DNA from: Clostridiaceae bacterium
GTDB lineage: Bacteria > Bacillota > Clostridia > Lutisporales > Lutisporaceae
DNA: 17,499 nucleotides
Direction: 5' to 3'
NCBI GenBank assembly: GCA_028697435.1
Contig: JAQVFD010000015.1
Span: 1 to 17,499, forward strand
Translations under genes and position numbers: made by a program
Shown: piece by piece, positions 1-8,900 of the stretch
Position numbering within the stretch: the stretch's first letter is position 1
How the letters are laid out: each line of letters begins with the position of its first letter
The notes under the pieces: generated by a model
What the model saw: the letters and a program-made list of their open reading frames with translations, nothing else
What the model was told of the DNA's origin: nothing
Database searches by the model: none

Positions 1-327
1 GGTCGGATCGTATATTGCTATGGTATCACCGGGTTCTATGAAAGTCTGGAGCAGCAGGCTTATAAGCTCATCGGAGCCGTTGCCTATACATATTGACTCT
101 GTATCAATACCTGTGTACCTAGAAATCGCTTTTCTAAGGTCTATACCGCTGCTGTCGGGATAGCGGTTGAAATCCATTTCTTTTATGCCCTTTATCAAAG
201 CCTCCTTTAGTTCATCATTCAAACCCCATGGCAATTCGTTCTTATCCAGAGCTATACCCTGTATCTTGGGTTCTGCCGCATAGCTCTTAAGTTCCTGTAC
301 TCTTTTTGAAACCAAATCATCTATCAT
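1..327 (-). CDS. hisC: Histidinol-phosphate aminotransferase, N-terminal part (cut by window edge)
   Basis: This is the first 109 codons of a PLP-dependent class I/II aminotransferase that converts imidazole acetol-phosphate to L-histidinol phosphate, using glutamate as amino donor, in cytosolic histidine synthesis. The visible part has the features expected at a HisC N-terminus: LDKNELPWG near residue 27, NRYPD near residue 52, and IGNGSDELI near residue 79, followed by an EPGDTI segment. The PLP lysine lies beyond the left edge and cannot be checked. The ATG at 325-327 lies inside the end of hisD (stop 317-319), giving an 11-base overlap that suggests translational coupling. The frame stays open to base 1. 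The role is assigned from motifs plus position directly after hisD. Other class I/II aminotransferases share this fold, but the his context makes HisC by far the most likely. Confidence 0.93.
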   Translation of the reverse strand, partial: MIDDLVSKRVQELKSYAAEPKIQGIALDKNELPWGLNDELKEALIKGIKEMDFNRYPDSSGIDLRKAISRYTGIDTESICIGNGSDELISLLLQTFIEPGDTIAIYDPT

Positions 328-1585
328 ATTGCAACCTCACTTTCAATGCGTTAGCATGGGCCTCCAGCCCTTCCGCTTCAGCTATTTTTATCGCAGCGGG
401 ACCATATTCCGCCAAATCTTTTTTATTGTAATATATCAGGCTTGACCTTTTCTGAAAATCCCTTGTTGAAAGAGGGGAAAAGAAAGCCGCTGTGCCATAA
501 GTAGGCAACACATGGTTCGGACCTGCTATATAATCTCCGATTGGTTCTGTAGAATAACCTCCCAGGAAGATTGCCCCTGCATTTTTTATTCCCTTAAGCA
601 CCTCAAAGGGGTCTTCCGTTACGATTTCCAGATGCTCAGGAGCAATTCTGTTTACTATATCCCCTGCCTGCTCTATAGCCTCGACTATAATGACAGATGA
701 ATTGCTTTCCAAAGCCTTGCTGATTATTTCTTTTCTTTTCATTTGTCCAAGCTGTCTTTCTATTTCGGCATTTACCCTGTCTGCAAAGTCTTTTGAGTCT
801 GTAATCAGAAAACACCTTGCCATTTCATCATGCTCTGCCTGAGACAGTATGTCCGCCGCAACCCAGGATGGATTTGCTCTACTGTCTGCTACTACCGCAA
901 TTTCACTGGGTCCCGCTATCATATCAATATCCACAAATCCATAGACTTCTCTTTTTGCAGCTGCCACATATATATTTCCCGGTCCTACTATTTTATCCAC
1001 CTTTGGTATTGTTTCGGTTCCAAATGCAGCTGCAGCGATCCCTTGAGCTCCGCCTACACGGAAAACCTTATCAATTCCCAGAATTTTTGCCGTTACAGCT
1101 ACATAGGGGTTGATACCTGACCCGTAAGGTGTCGGTGTCAATAGGATTATTTCTCTCACTCCCGCAATTTTTGCGGGTACTGCGCACATCACCAAAGTGG
1201 ACGGGTAGGAGGCTTTGCCTCCGGGTACATATATTGCAGTCTTATCTATGGGGGTAACTCTGCTGCCCAATACACTGCCGTTATCGGTGAATATATTGAA
1301 ATCCCTGTCTGCCATATTCATGTGATACTTTCTTACATTGTCAATGCTTTTACTTATAGCCTCCCGGAAGCTAACCCCCGCTTCCCCGGCTGCTTTCTCC
1401 AAAGCATCGGCACTTACCTGAAAGTCCGCAATATCCTGCAGGTTATCGAATTTTCTGCTGTATTCAAGTACTGCCTTATCTCCCCTGTCCCTAACATCCC
1501 GGACTATATTTTTTACTGTCTCAGTTACTTCCTCCGGAATGAAGCTGCTTTTTTTTCTATCCTCCCATGACAACATTCTGAGCAC
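317..1585 (-). CDS. hisD: Histidinol dehydrogenase
   Basis: HisD carries out the last two steps of histidine synthesis, oxidising L-histidinol to L-histidinaldehyde and then to L-histidine with NAD+ and a catalytic zinc. Family signatures are present: YVPGGKASYPST, VGGAQGIAA, KIVGPGNIYVAAAKR, the LSQAEHDE segment (zinc-ligand Gln and His in the family), APEHLEI, and a C-terminal EGLEAHANAL segment carrying the conserved late histidine. I chose the GTG at 1583-1585, giving 422 residues. It follows AAGGGGGTG, a near-perfect Shine-Dalgarno, by 8 bases. An upstream in-frame ATG at 1607-1609 has no such site, and an ATG at 1574-1576 is too far from it. The length is normal for the family. The start lies within the end of hisG (overlap about 29 bases) and the stop overlaps hisC, so the genes are tightly coupled. 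Confidence 0.96.
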   Translation of the reverse strand: MLRMLSWEDRKKSSFIPEEVTETVKNIVRDVRDRGDKAVLEYSRKFDNLQDIADFQVSADALEKAAGEAGVSFREAISKSIDNVRKYHMNMADRDFNIFTDNGSVLGSRVTPIDKTAIYVPGGKASYPSTLVMCAVPAKIAGVREIILLTPTPYGSGINPYVAVTAKILGIDKVFRVGGAQGIAAAAFGTETIPKVDKIVGPGNIYVAAAKREVYGFVDIDMIAGPSEIAVVADSRANPSWVAADILSQAEHDEMARCFLITDSKDFADRVNAEIERQLGQMKRKEIISKALESNSSVIIVEAIEQAGDIVNRIAPEHLEIVTEDPFEVLKGIKNAGAIFLGGYSTEPIGDYIAGPNHVLPTYGTAAFFSPLSTRDFQKRSSLIYYNKKDLAEYGPAAIKIAEAEGLEAHANALKVRLQYDR

Positions 1586-2216
1586 AGGTACCACCCCCTT
1601 CAACAACATCGCTTACAGCTGATGCAAAGATGCTGATACTCTTATTTTTCATTTTGTAGCTTACCTTATTAGCTATCATTCTCGCTGTTATATCACAAAT
1701 ATTTTCATATACTATTAGTCCGTTTTCTCTCAAAGTATTTCCGCTTTCGACTATATCAACTATTGCATCGGACAGTCCCACAATAGGTGCAAGCTCTATT
1801 GAGCCATCCAGCTTTATTATTTCTACAGGCTCTGATTTTTTGTTAAAATACTCTGATGCTATTCTCGGATATTTCGTGGCAATCTTTCTGACTATAGGTC
1901 TCACACCGCTTTTCTCAGAAGGTCCGGCTAATACTATCCTGCATTTGCAGGTTTTCAAGTCCATTATTTCATAGGCAGAACTTTTAGATTCCATAAGCAC
2001 GTCCTTGCCTACTATTCCGACATCTGCAGCTCCGCATCCCACATAAACGGGAACATCGGAGGGCTTTACCAGGAAAAACACTATTTCCTTTTCTTCACTA
2101 ACAAAAACAAGCTTTCTGGAGTTGAGATCCATTATATCTTTGTAATCCCTCGTATCCATCAGAAGTGCATTTAATTTTTCAGCAACCCTTCCTTTTGCAA
2201 CAGCTATCTTTAACAT
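1557..2216 (-). CDS. hisG: ATP phosphoribosyltransferase catalytic subunit, short form
   Basis: HisG joins ATP and PRPP to give N1-(5-phosphoribosyl)-ATP, the committed and feedback-controlled first step of histidine synthesis. At 219 residues it is the short form, which lacks the C-terminal regulatory ACT-like domain of long HisG and works as a hetero-complex with HisZ. The N-terminus MLKIAVAKGR, the GAADVGIVGKD segment and the PRPP-loop segment ESGNTLRENGL are all typical. The ATG at 2214-2216 is preceded by AAGGAG, which is embedded in the last codons and stop of hisZ; the gap to hisZ is only 4 bases. The presence of hisZ directly upstream supports the short-form assignment independently of length. 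Confidence 0.96.
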   Translation of the reverse strand: MLKIAVAKGRVAEKLNALLMDTRDYKDIMDLNSRKLVFVSEEKEIVFFLVKPSDVPVYVGCGAADVGIVGKDVLMESKSSAYEIMDLKTCKCRIVLAGPSEKSGVRPIVRKIATKYPRIASEYFNKKSEPVEIIKLDGSIELAPIVGLSDAIVDIVESGNTLRENGLIVYENICDITARMIANKVSYKMKNKSISIFASAVSDVVEGGGTCAQNVVMGG

Positions 2217-2220
2217 TTCG

Positions 2221-3390
2221 TCACTCCTTAAAATTCACTATTTCATCATAACCATATTCTTTACTGTATAGCTCCGGGTCCGATACATCGCCGCTATTTA
2301 CCATATTTACTCTCACTCCGGCTTTTCTGCAGTCTTCTGAGTACCTCAAAGCTTCAATAAATTTGCCTTCTTCGTATATAACCAGGATTTTTTGTTCATA
2401 CTGCTCCGGGTTTTTATTCACAACTGCTTCAAGCATGTTGTCAACATATATTGCAAATCCTGCTGCAGCCGTATCTGAACCCATTTCCTTCATCATACCG
2501 TCATACCTGCCTCCCGAAATCACTACATCTCCTGCACCATGGGCATATGCCTTGAATATAAGACCCGTATAGTATTTCATATTGCCCGTCATACCCGCAT
2601 CTATTATTATATTGGTACCCAGCCCCATATCCTTGCACTTCCTGTATATCTGCAAAAGATAGTCAACGGATCCTCTTATTGTCTCATTGACAGCAATTCC
2701 ATCAATACTCCTGAAAACATCTTCAGGTTTTCCAAAAAGGCTCGGCAGCTTGTAGATTATTTCCTTGTTCTTGCTGCTCAGCGGAAGGGTCAGTACCACG
2801 TTTTCAAGCTCTACCAGATTCTTTTCGCTTATCAGCGAGATGATATGTGCTTTCTTTTCTTCCGGCAATCTCATCTCTTCGAAAATGCCCTTGATTATGC
2901 CTACATGTCCGATGTCTATCTTGTAATCCGCAATTCCTGCAACTCTGAAGCCTTCCTTTGCCATGATTATTGTCTCTAAATCCAACCACTTACTTGAGCA
3001 TCCGTATATCTCCGCCCCTACTTGGGTGAATTCCCTTCCTGCTCCCCGGTTCTTTTTATCCGACCTGTATATATTCCCCATATAAAACAGCTTCAAGGGT
3101 TTCTTCTGTCCCTTCAGTTTTGTGGAAGCGACTCTTACTGTCGGGATTGTCATATCAGGTCTCAAAACCACAACCCTTCCATCCCTGTCTATTGTTTTTA
3201 CGATGCTTTCATCCTCCACCGGAGATATGCCTCCGGAAAACAGTTCATAATATTCAAAAAGAGGTGTTTCTATCCGGTCGAAGCCGCAGGAATGCATATA
3301 TTGTCTCAGCTTTTCCTGAAGTATGGTTCTTCTGCTGCTTTCAACGGGAAGTATGTCTCTCATCCCATGAGGAATTCCAAAGCTTTGCAT
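2221..3390 (-). CDS. hisZ: ATP phosphoribosyltransferase regulatory subunit HisZ
   Basis: HisZ is a catalytically inactive paralogue of histidyl-tRNA synthetase that assembles with short HisG and provides activation and histidine feedback control. The 389 residues match the usual HisZ length. Class II synthetase-like motifs are recognisable: HGMRDILP near the N-terminus, VLRPDMTIPTVR, a motif-2-like YRSDKKNRGAGREFTQVG, and GGRYDGMMKEMG towards the C-terminus. There is no anticodon-binding domain of true HisRS size, and the gene leads a hisZ-G-D-C operon, which argues against a real hisS. The ATG at 3388-3390 follows AAGGAGAG by about 10 bases. It is the first structural gene after the attenuator leader, so its expression should depend on read-through of the terminator at 3427-3470. 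Confidence 0.95.
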   Translation of the reverse strand: MQSFGIPHGMRDILPVESSRRTILQEKLRQYMHSCGFDRIETPLFEYYELFSGGISPVEDESIVKTIDRDGRVVVLRPDMTIPTVRVASTKLKGQKKPLKLFYMGNIYRSDKKNRGAGREFTQVGAEIYGCSSKWLDLETIIMAKEGFRVAGIADYKIDIGHVGIIKGIFEEMRLPEEKKAHIISLISEKNLVELENVVLTLPLSSKNKEIIYKLPSLFGKPEDVFRSIDGIAVNETIRGSVDYLLQIYRKCKDMGLGTNIIIDAGMTGNMKYYTGLIFKAYAHGAGDVVISGGRYDGMMKEMGSDTAAAGFAIYVDNMLEAVVNKNPEQYEQKILVIYEEGKFIEALRYSEDCRKAGVRVNMVNSGDVSDPELYSKEYGYDEIVNFKE

Positions 3391-3426
3391 AGTGTTATTT
3401 CTCTCCTTGCCTCATATAATATAGTT

Positions 3427-3470
3427 AAAATAGAAAACCCCGTAGGTATTAATTTTACCTACGGGGTTTT
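3427..3470 (-). terminator. Intrinsic terminator of the his attenuator
   Basis: On the minus strand an 11-base arm CCCCGTAGGTA (plus 3456-3466) is followed by a 7-base loop and its perfect complement TACCTACGGGG (plus 3438-3448). Flanking A/T pairs lengthen the stem, and a T-rich tract TTTTCTATTTT follows (plus 3427-3437). The hairpin lies about 35 bases before hisZ with no other gene in between, so it acts on the leader transcript of the operon it precedes. The T-tract is interrupted, so the intrinsic strength is uncertain. The hairpin is nearly symmetrical and could also work on the plus strand, but no plus-strand gene is present to need it. Confidence 0.85.
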
Positions 3471-3560
3471 TAATATTGCATCCCATAGGCACAAGCGCAA
3501 ATAGCACTTATGCCTACGGAAGTTTTCCAAAAAGGCTTAAGCGCTCTGCCTATGATGATG
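3438..3560 (-). promoter_or_regulatory. Histidine attenuator: alternative antiterminator/terminator RNA folds
   Basis: Five RNA segments can be read on the minus strand: S1 (plus 3533-3545, spanning the leader-peptide stop codon), S2 (3503-3519), S3 (3482-3498), S4 (3456-3466) and S5 (3438-3448). S1 AGCGCTTAAGCCT pairs with S2 AGGCATAAGTGCT over 12 pairs and one A-A mismatch. S2 TAGGCATAAGTGC pairs with S3 GCGCTTGTGCCTA over 13 continuous pairs including G-U. S3 TGCCTATGGG pairs with S4 CCCGTAGGTA over 10 pairs. S4 and S5 form the terminator. S1:S2 plus S3:S4 therefore excludes the terminator, while S2:S3 leaves S4 free to form it. Inference: ribosomes stalled at the His codons leave S1 free and allow read-through; ribosomes reaching the stop cover S1 and cause termination. 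The pairings were found by eye, without energy calculation. Confidence 0.82.
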
Positions 3561-3593
3561 AAGTCTGCAAATCATATAATTATCGGTATTCAT
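3537..3593 (-). CDS. hisL: His leader peptide with three consecutive histidine codons
   Basis: This 18-codon open frame reads MNTDNYMICRLHHHRQSA followed by TAA. A GGAG Shine-Dalgarno (plus 3602-3605) sits 8 bases before the ATG, which is ideal spacing. The three CAT codons lie at plus 3552-3560, and the stop codon is inside segment S1 of the RNA switch. It begins about 40 bases after the promoter -10 box, before any structural gene. The position, the run of histidine codons ahead of a histidine operon and the competing hairpins downstream are the defining features of an attenuator leader peptide. The peptide itself probably has no function; translation speed through the His codons is the signal. 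The symbol hisL is used by analogy with enterobacteria and does not imply sequence homology. Confidence 0.85.
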   Translation of the reverse strand: MNTDNYMICRLHHHRQSA

Positions 3594-3633
3594 AAAATCA
3601 GCTCCGCACTTTCATATAAATTGGTTTTAATAT

Positions 3634-3663
3634 ACTATAATACAAGGTTAGCCTTTTTGTCAA
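3634..3663 (-). promoter_or_regulatory. Sigma-A-like promoter of the his leader
   Basis: A perfect -35 TTGACA (plus 3658-3663) and a -10 TATAGT (plus 3634-3639) are separated by 18 bases; shifting the -10 by one base gives a 17-base spacer with TTATAG. Transcription would start near plus 3626-3628, about 35 bases before the leader-peptide ATG. The -35 box begins only 8 bases after the stop codon of the upstream peptidase gene. Confidence 0.8.
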
Positions 3664-3671
3664 TGACAAAA

Positions 3672-5189
3672 TCATAATTTATATATATCCTTATATTTAT
3701 TCTCAAGATAATCAACCAGGTACCCGGGATTTATTTCCTCCCCTGTTACTTGCATAATGATTTCTGCCGGTTCCAGAAGCTTGCCGTGCTTATATATCTT
3801 TTCTGTCAGCCAGTCCTTTATCTTAGTCAGTTCACCTCTTTTGATTATTTCATCAAAATCATTGATTTCTTTTCTAACTGTGTTGTAAATCTGTGCTGAG
3901 TATATATTCCCCAGGGTATAGGATGGAAAATAACCAAAGCTGCCGCCGGACCAGTGAACATCCTGCAACACTCCCTTTGTATTATTCGGTGGTACTGCCC
4001 CGAGGTATTCCTTCATTTTTTCATTCCATACTTTCGGAAGGTCTGCTACCCTAATCTCCCCATTTATCAGAGCCTTCTCTATTTCATACCTTATCATTAT
4101 ATGAAGGTTATATGTGACTTCATCCGCTTCAATTCTGATAAGCGAGGGCTCTACCTTGTTTATGGCCTTGTAAAAATCCTCCGATGATATGTCCTTTAAC
4201 TGTTCCGGAAATAAAGTCTGCAAATTGCCGTAGTATTTCTGCCAAAAACTGCGGCTCCTGCCTATGATATTTTCCCAAAATCTTGACTGGGACTCATGCA
4301 ATCCCATGGATGTCCCATCACACAAAGGAGTACCGTACAAGTCCGGAGAAATATTCTGTTCGTATAATGCGTGCCCTCCTTCATGCATCGAACTCATGAC
4401 AGAACTCATTAAATCATTGGGATAATAATGGGTGGTTACTCTAACGTCTCCCGGATTTATGCCTGTAGTAAAGGGGTGCTCGGTTTCATCAAGCCTGCCT
4501 GCATCAAAGTCATAGCCCATTCTATCCAGTATATACAAACCGAATTCTTCTTGCTTTTTTATATCGAAATACTGATTCAAAAACTGATCTTCCGGTTGAT
4601 AGACAGATTCTTTTATCTTTGCAACCAGGGGAACTATTCTGCTTCTCAATTCGCTGAATATTGCATCAAGCTTTTCAACCGTCATTCCCGGTTCGTACAA
4701 ATCCAACAGCGTATTGTATTTATTCCCCTTATAGCCCCACAACTCAATGAACTGAAGATTATAATCTACTATGCTTTCCAGATATGGCTTGAACAGCTCA
4801 AAATCATTATCCTTTTTTGCATCCTTCCATAGGGATTCCGCTTCAGAGGTCAATATCACATATTCCTTATACATTTTCTCCGGTATTTTCTTATACTTGT
4901 CATATTCCTTCCTGCACTCCCTAACCGTTGCTTTTGTAATAGCATCCAGTTTGCTGCTTACATCCGTCTCATCAAAGTAAGTTAGATAATCTCCCATCTC
5001 ATCGGAGGTTGAGAGCTTAAAGGCTTCCGCAGAAAGCATGCCAATTACTTCCGCCCTCTGGAATACACCTTTCCTTGGGGCTCCTGTATTGAGATCCCAA
5101 TTAAGCACCGCTATTGCGTCATTATAATATCTGATCCTTTTGATCAGCTCAAAAAATCCGTTTTTCATATCATTTAACTCCCCGATCAT
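3672..5189 (-). CDS. M32 family metallocarboxypeptidase (carboxypeptidase Taq type)
   Basis: This is a zinc-dependent carboxypeptidase that removes residues from peptide C-termini, probably in the cytosol because no signal peptide is visible. At 505 residues it matches the family length. Essentially all M32 signatures are present in order: HPF, DVRVTT, the zinc motif HEGGH at residues 269-273, HESQ (the conserved HES segment), IRIEADEVTY and GVLQDVHW. The ATG at 5187-5189 follows a GGGGG-type site by 8 bases. A second ATG at 5166-5168 follows GGGGAG at similar distance and starts a more compact protein, so the start is open between the two. It is the last gene of the sbcD-sbcC-SIMPL unit, 12 bases after the SIMPL gene. 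No GC-rich terminator separates it from the his promoter. The physiological substrate cannot be inferred. Confidence 0.93.
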   Translation of the reverse strand: MIGELNDMKNGFFELIKRIRYYNDAIAVLNWDLNTGAPRKGVFQRAEVIGMLSAEAFKLSTSDEMGDYLTYFDETDVSSKLDAITKATVRECRKEYDKYKKIPEKMYKEYVILTSEAESLWKDAKKDNDFELFKPYLESIVDYNLQFIELWGYKGNKYNTLLDLYEPGMTVEKLDAIFSELRSRIVPLVAKIKESVYQPEDQFLNQYFDIKKQEEFGLYILDRMGYDFDAGRLDETEHPFTTGINPGDVRVTTHYYPNDLMSSVMSSMHEGGHALYEQNISPDLYGTPLCDGTSMGLHESQSRFWENIIGRSRSFWQKYYGNLQTLFPEQLKDISSEDFYKAINKVEPSLIRIEADEVTYNLHIMIRYEIEKALINGEIRVADLPKVWNEKMKEYLGAVPPNNTKGVLQDVHWSGGSFGYFPSYTLGNIYSAQIYNTVRKEINDFDEIIKRGELTKIKDWLTEKIYKHGKLLEPAEIIMQVTGEEINPGYLVDYLENKYKDIYKL

Positions 5190-5201
5190 TAACCCGTCCC
5201 C

Positions 5202-5942
5202 CTATTTCATTTCAAAAGTACAGGTTACTACCGCTGTAATCTCTTTATCCAGTGAAGATGTATCATTTATTCCATAATCCGAAACTTCAGTAGAGTATAG
5301 TGGTGTAATCTGGAACACACCCATCTTTGCCGATTTTAATGCGCCAATATTGCTGCCTGTGTTCTGGGATATCTGCTCAGCCCTGTTTTTTGCATCCTTT
5401 GTTGCTTCTGCAAGCATGCTGACCTTTAAGTCTGCAATCTTAGTATAATAGTACTGAGGAGAATAGGATTGAAACTCTATGCCTTCGTTAATGAGCTCTG
5501 TTGCTTCTCTTGCTATCCTGCTCAACGTGTCAACATCAGTGGAGCTTATTTGCACCCTCTGGTATAACCGGTAAGCTATAATGTTATTGGTATACTGTCC
5601 ATTGTAATTTACTTCGTGTATAGGATTTGTGTCTATGGACGAAAACACCATATCCTCTTCACTAATACCTTTTTCCTTCAGATATTTCTTTACCTTCTCT
5701 GAATCTGCCTTTAGCTTGGTATATGCCTCGGGCATAAGCTGCGACTGACAGGAAAAGCTCCCTGTCCACTCAATAAGGTCTGATTTTATCTGCTGCTTTG
5801 CCGAGCCGGTAACTGTTATGGATCTGTTGCCTTTTATCTCCACAATGCCATCAGTAACGATAAAAGTTGAAATTATCAAGCCCGCAGATAAGATAAGTGC
5901 CACCAAAATAAAAGCAATACTTTTTTTGTTTTCCTGATTCAT
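5202..5942 (-). CDS. SIMPL-domain (DUF541, YggE/BP26-like) membrane-anchored protein
   Basis: This 246-residue protein starts with a short charged segment and then one hydrophobic helix (about residues 9-29), which suggests an N-terminal membrane anchor or uncleaved signal with the rest outside the cytoplasm. The remaining roughly 210 residues fit the SIMPL/DUF541 family: an opening ITVTGSAKQQIKSDLIEW strand, EAYTKLKADSEKVKKYLKEKGI, a VQISSTDVDTLSR segment, and a late AEATKDAKNRAEQIS helix typical of the family. SIMPL proteins form oligomeric rings in some bacteria, and their role is not well defined; some are linked to oxidative stress. The ATG at 5940-5942 follows AAGGGGG by about 9 bases. 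It lies 23 bases after sbcC and 12 bases before the M32 peptidase, so it is very probably co-transcribed with both. No function is claimed beyond the domain. Confidence 0.88.
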   Translation of the reverse strand: MNQENKKSIAFILVALILSAGLIISTFIVTDGIVEIKGNRSITVTGSAKQQIKSDLIEWTGSFSCQSQLMPEAYTKLKADSEKVKKYLKEKGISEEDMVFSSIDTNPIHEVNYNGQYTNNIIAYRLYQRVQISSTDVDTLSRIAREATELINEGIEFQSYSPQYYYTKIADLKVSMLAEATKDAKNRAEQISQNTGSNIGALKSAKMGVFQITPLYSTEVSDYGINDTSSLDKEITAVVTCTFEMK

Positions 5943-5965
5943 TTATTAACCCCCTTAAATATATT

Positions 5966-8900
5966 TTATGCCTTTTCTATGTAAATCCTGCTGCCGGATC
6001 CATTGACCACCGGGGCCTCCACCACAAGGCGCCTTGTAATCCTGCTTTTCAATTCGGGTACATGGCTTATCAGCCCTATGACCCTTTCTTTTGTACTCAA
6101 CCTTTCCAACGCATCGATGACTGTATCCAGAAGGCTGCTGTCCAAGGTACCGAAGCCTTCATCAAGGAAAAAGAATTCCAGTGGGCTTTGCCCTTTAAGC
6201 TGTATCTGTGAGGATAATGCCAGAGCAAGGGCCAGAGAGGTCAGGAATGTCTCTCCTCCCGACAGAGTAGTAACCAGCCTGCGCATACCTCCATTGGCAT
6301 CATCACGGATGACAAAACCGTTTTCGGTATCCAGCTCCAGTCCATATTTGTGCCTGGTCAAAATGCCCAGGGTTTCAGAGGCTTCCTTTGCAATATATCT
6401 AAGCCGTTCTTCCGATATGTATTCTATGAAGCTATTTCCTTTAAGCAGATTCTTAATCAGTTCAAGATGCTCCTTTTTTCTTGAGTATTCCTTCAGCTCC
6501 TTTTTCAGTAAAAGCCAATTCTCATAGTTGGATTTGATAGTTTCAAGCCTGTTTTTTGCGCTCTCGTATCTTGCAATACTATTCTCTTTTTCAAGCTTAA
6601 GCTCTTCATATCTGCGGTTGACATCCTGCCACAGTTCTTCTGTTATGCTACGCCCCGACAGCTTCTTTTCTATCAGTGCCTTATGCGCTATTATGCTGCT
6701 TTCGGCCTTTTCATACTCTTTAATAATTTTCCCTTTCTTTTCAAGTTCATCCTTTGTCATAAAGGCCTTTTCTACTTCTTCTATATCAGAAAATCCTTTA
6801 TCGGTAAGTTCCTTATCCAATTTCTTGCTATCATCCGCCAGCTTATTTCGGTATATCTCACTTTGTTTCTCAAGAACCTTCTTATCCTTGATTTCCTTTT
6901 CATACCGTTCTCTTAATATATTGACGTTTTGCTGTGCTTTTTGTTCCCCTTTTGTTAATAAAGAAATCTCTTCTTCCGTCTTTAATATTTCGTCCTTAAT
7001 ATCCTTATCTCCTATAAAGTCATGAATCTCCTTTTCCTTCTCTTCTTTCTGATATTTGAAGCCTCTTCCCTCAGCAGTATTTTCGGAAAGCTTCTCCATA
7101 TCAAGCTTCTTTTCCTCTTCCTCCTTATCGATTTCCTTTCTCAGCTCTGAAATCCTATGTTCAATTATTTGCAACTCCTTATATACAATTTCCGCTTCTT
7201 TGTCTTTCTCCTGTAACCTCCGAAGCTCATCTCTCATACTACCGCCCCCCATGTCTATCGCAGCGGCAGCATAAGCATTTCCTTTTTCTTCCCATGTCTC
7301 TTTTGCCTCAGTATAAGCCTTCTCCAGATCCTTAAGATGCTTCCTGTTTGTTTCAAGACGGGATCCCATACTGCTTATTTCTACCTGATACCGGTTATAA
7401 TCTTCCCCTATCTTCTTTTGACTTTCTTCCAGTTCTGTCAGCTTTTTCTCCCAAGTCTCAATGTCTTTCAACTTTTCCTGTTTTTCTTCCTCTATTTTAC
7501 CTAAGGTCACTTCTATTTCAGAGATGGACAATCCCTTGTAATCCTCAGGCAGCCTATCAATAAGATCAGCCTGCTCCTCTTGCTTGTTCCTGATTTCCGA
7601 CGCCAATTCTTCCTTCTGTCTATTCAGATTACTACGCTGTTCCTCAAGCTTTATCCCCTTATTTTCCAGAGCTCTTAATTCCGTCTCAAGCTTGTTAACG
7701 TATTCTTGCAGCTCCTTAACTGCCTCAGCTTCTGCACCATGGTCCTTTTTCGGATGGGAGGCAGGATTGGGGTGGGTTACAGCCCCGCATACCGGGCAGG
7801 GTTCATTTTCCTTTAGATTCTGAGCCAGAAAGAAGGCGGCATGACCTTCTTGTTCCTTTTTCTTTTCCTCAAGAAGCATCCTTTTATTATCAATCTCCGA
7901 AAGTGCCTCGAACTGAGCATCCAAGGCTATAAATTGCTTGCTGTTCTCAAGCTCTTTCTGCTTCAATTGTTCCATATCCTTATTTTTAAGCTTAAGTGCA
8001 TCAATAATCGACCTGATACTATAGTATTTTGTCTCTCCTTCATGTAAGTCATTCCTGTCCCACTTTTTGCTTTTCTTGTGCTCTTCATAGAAACTTTGAA
8101 TCGCTTCTTTATCATTGAGAAGTTTCAAGCCTGTTTTTTCAAAGGATTCAAGCTCCAGTCCCTGTCGGTTTATAATATCCGACATCTCTTCAAATTTGGC
8201 TTTCAGCTTCTCCTTTTCTTTTTGAGATCGCTCCATATCTTCTTCAAGATTCGCACCCTTCCGAATCTTATCTCTAACACCCGCTTCAACTTTAAGAGCT
8301 TCAGTACGTGCTTTCTTTCCGGCTGCTTCTTTTAGAAGCTCTTCAAGCCCGGACTTTTGTTTTGCTATGGTATCATTCCGGTTATCAACCTTTTTCTTCA
8401 AAATAACATATTCATCTCTGAGTTTCCTAAGCACTTCCTCCATTTTTTCCAGTTCGTTTTTTGTCTTAAGAACCTTATCCAGCTTAGTCCTATGCTCTAT
8501 GAGAACAGGTATCTTGTCCTGTCTTGCCGAAATTGCGGCTTCCAGTTCTGACTGTCCTTGCTTATGCTGTCCTTCCAATTCGCAAAGGCTTGCATATAAG
8601 GCTGACAATTCTTCTTGCGTCTTTTCCAATTCCCCTTCAGTTTTCTTTATATCGTTAATTCTATCTATAAGACTTCGTGCAGCTTCTGCTCCCTTGCAGC
8701 TAATCCTCATTAAATCTATTTCCGCTCTCCCTGCAAGCAGTTCTTCATATTTTTCCGCTGCTTCCCTATAATCTGCAGAAAGCTCCCAAACCTCTTTTGC
8801 ATTGAAATATTCTTCTTCCGTTACCTTCAAGGCTTCAGCCACGTTTTTCTTATGCTTTTCCGCCGCAATTAAACCGGCTTCCGAATCCATTAATGAAGCA

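Noticed and set aside
3654..3670. TTTTGTC/GACAAAA inverted repeat as terminator of the M32 peptidase gene
   Set aside because: The stem is only 7 bases, AT-rich and has a 3-base loop; its sequence is better explained by the TTGACA -35 box.
3391..3671. T-box riboswitch in the his leader, as usual for clostridial amino-acid operons
   Set aside because: No T-box core (AGGGTGGNACCGCG type) or Stem I features such as an AGTA loop arrangement were found on the minus strand; the leader peptide with His codons explains the region better.
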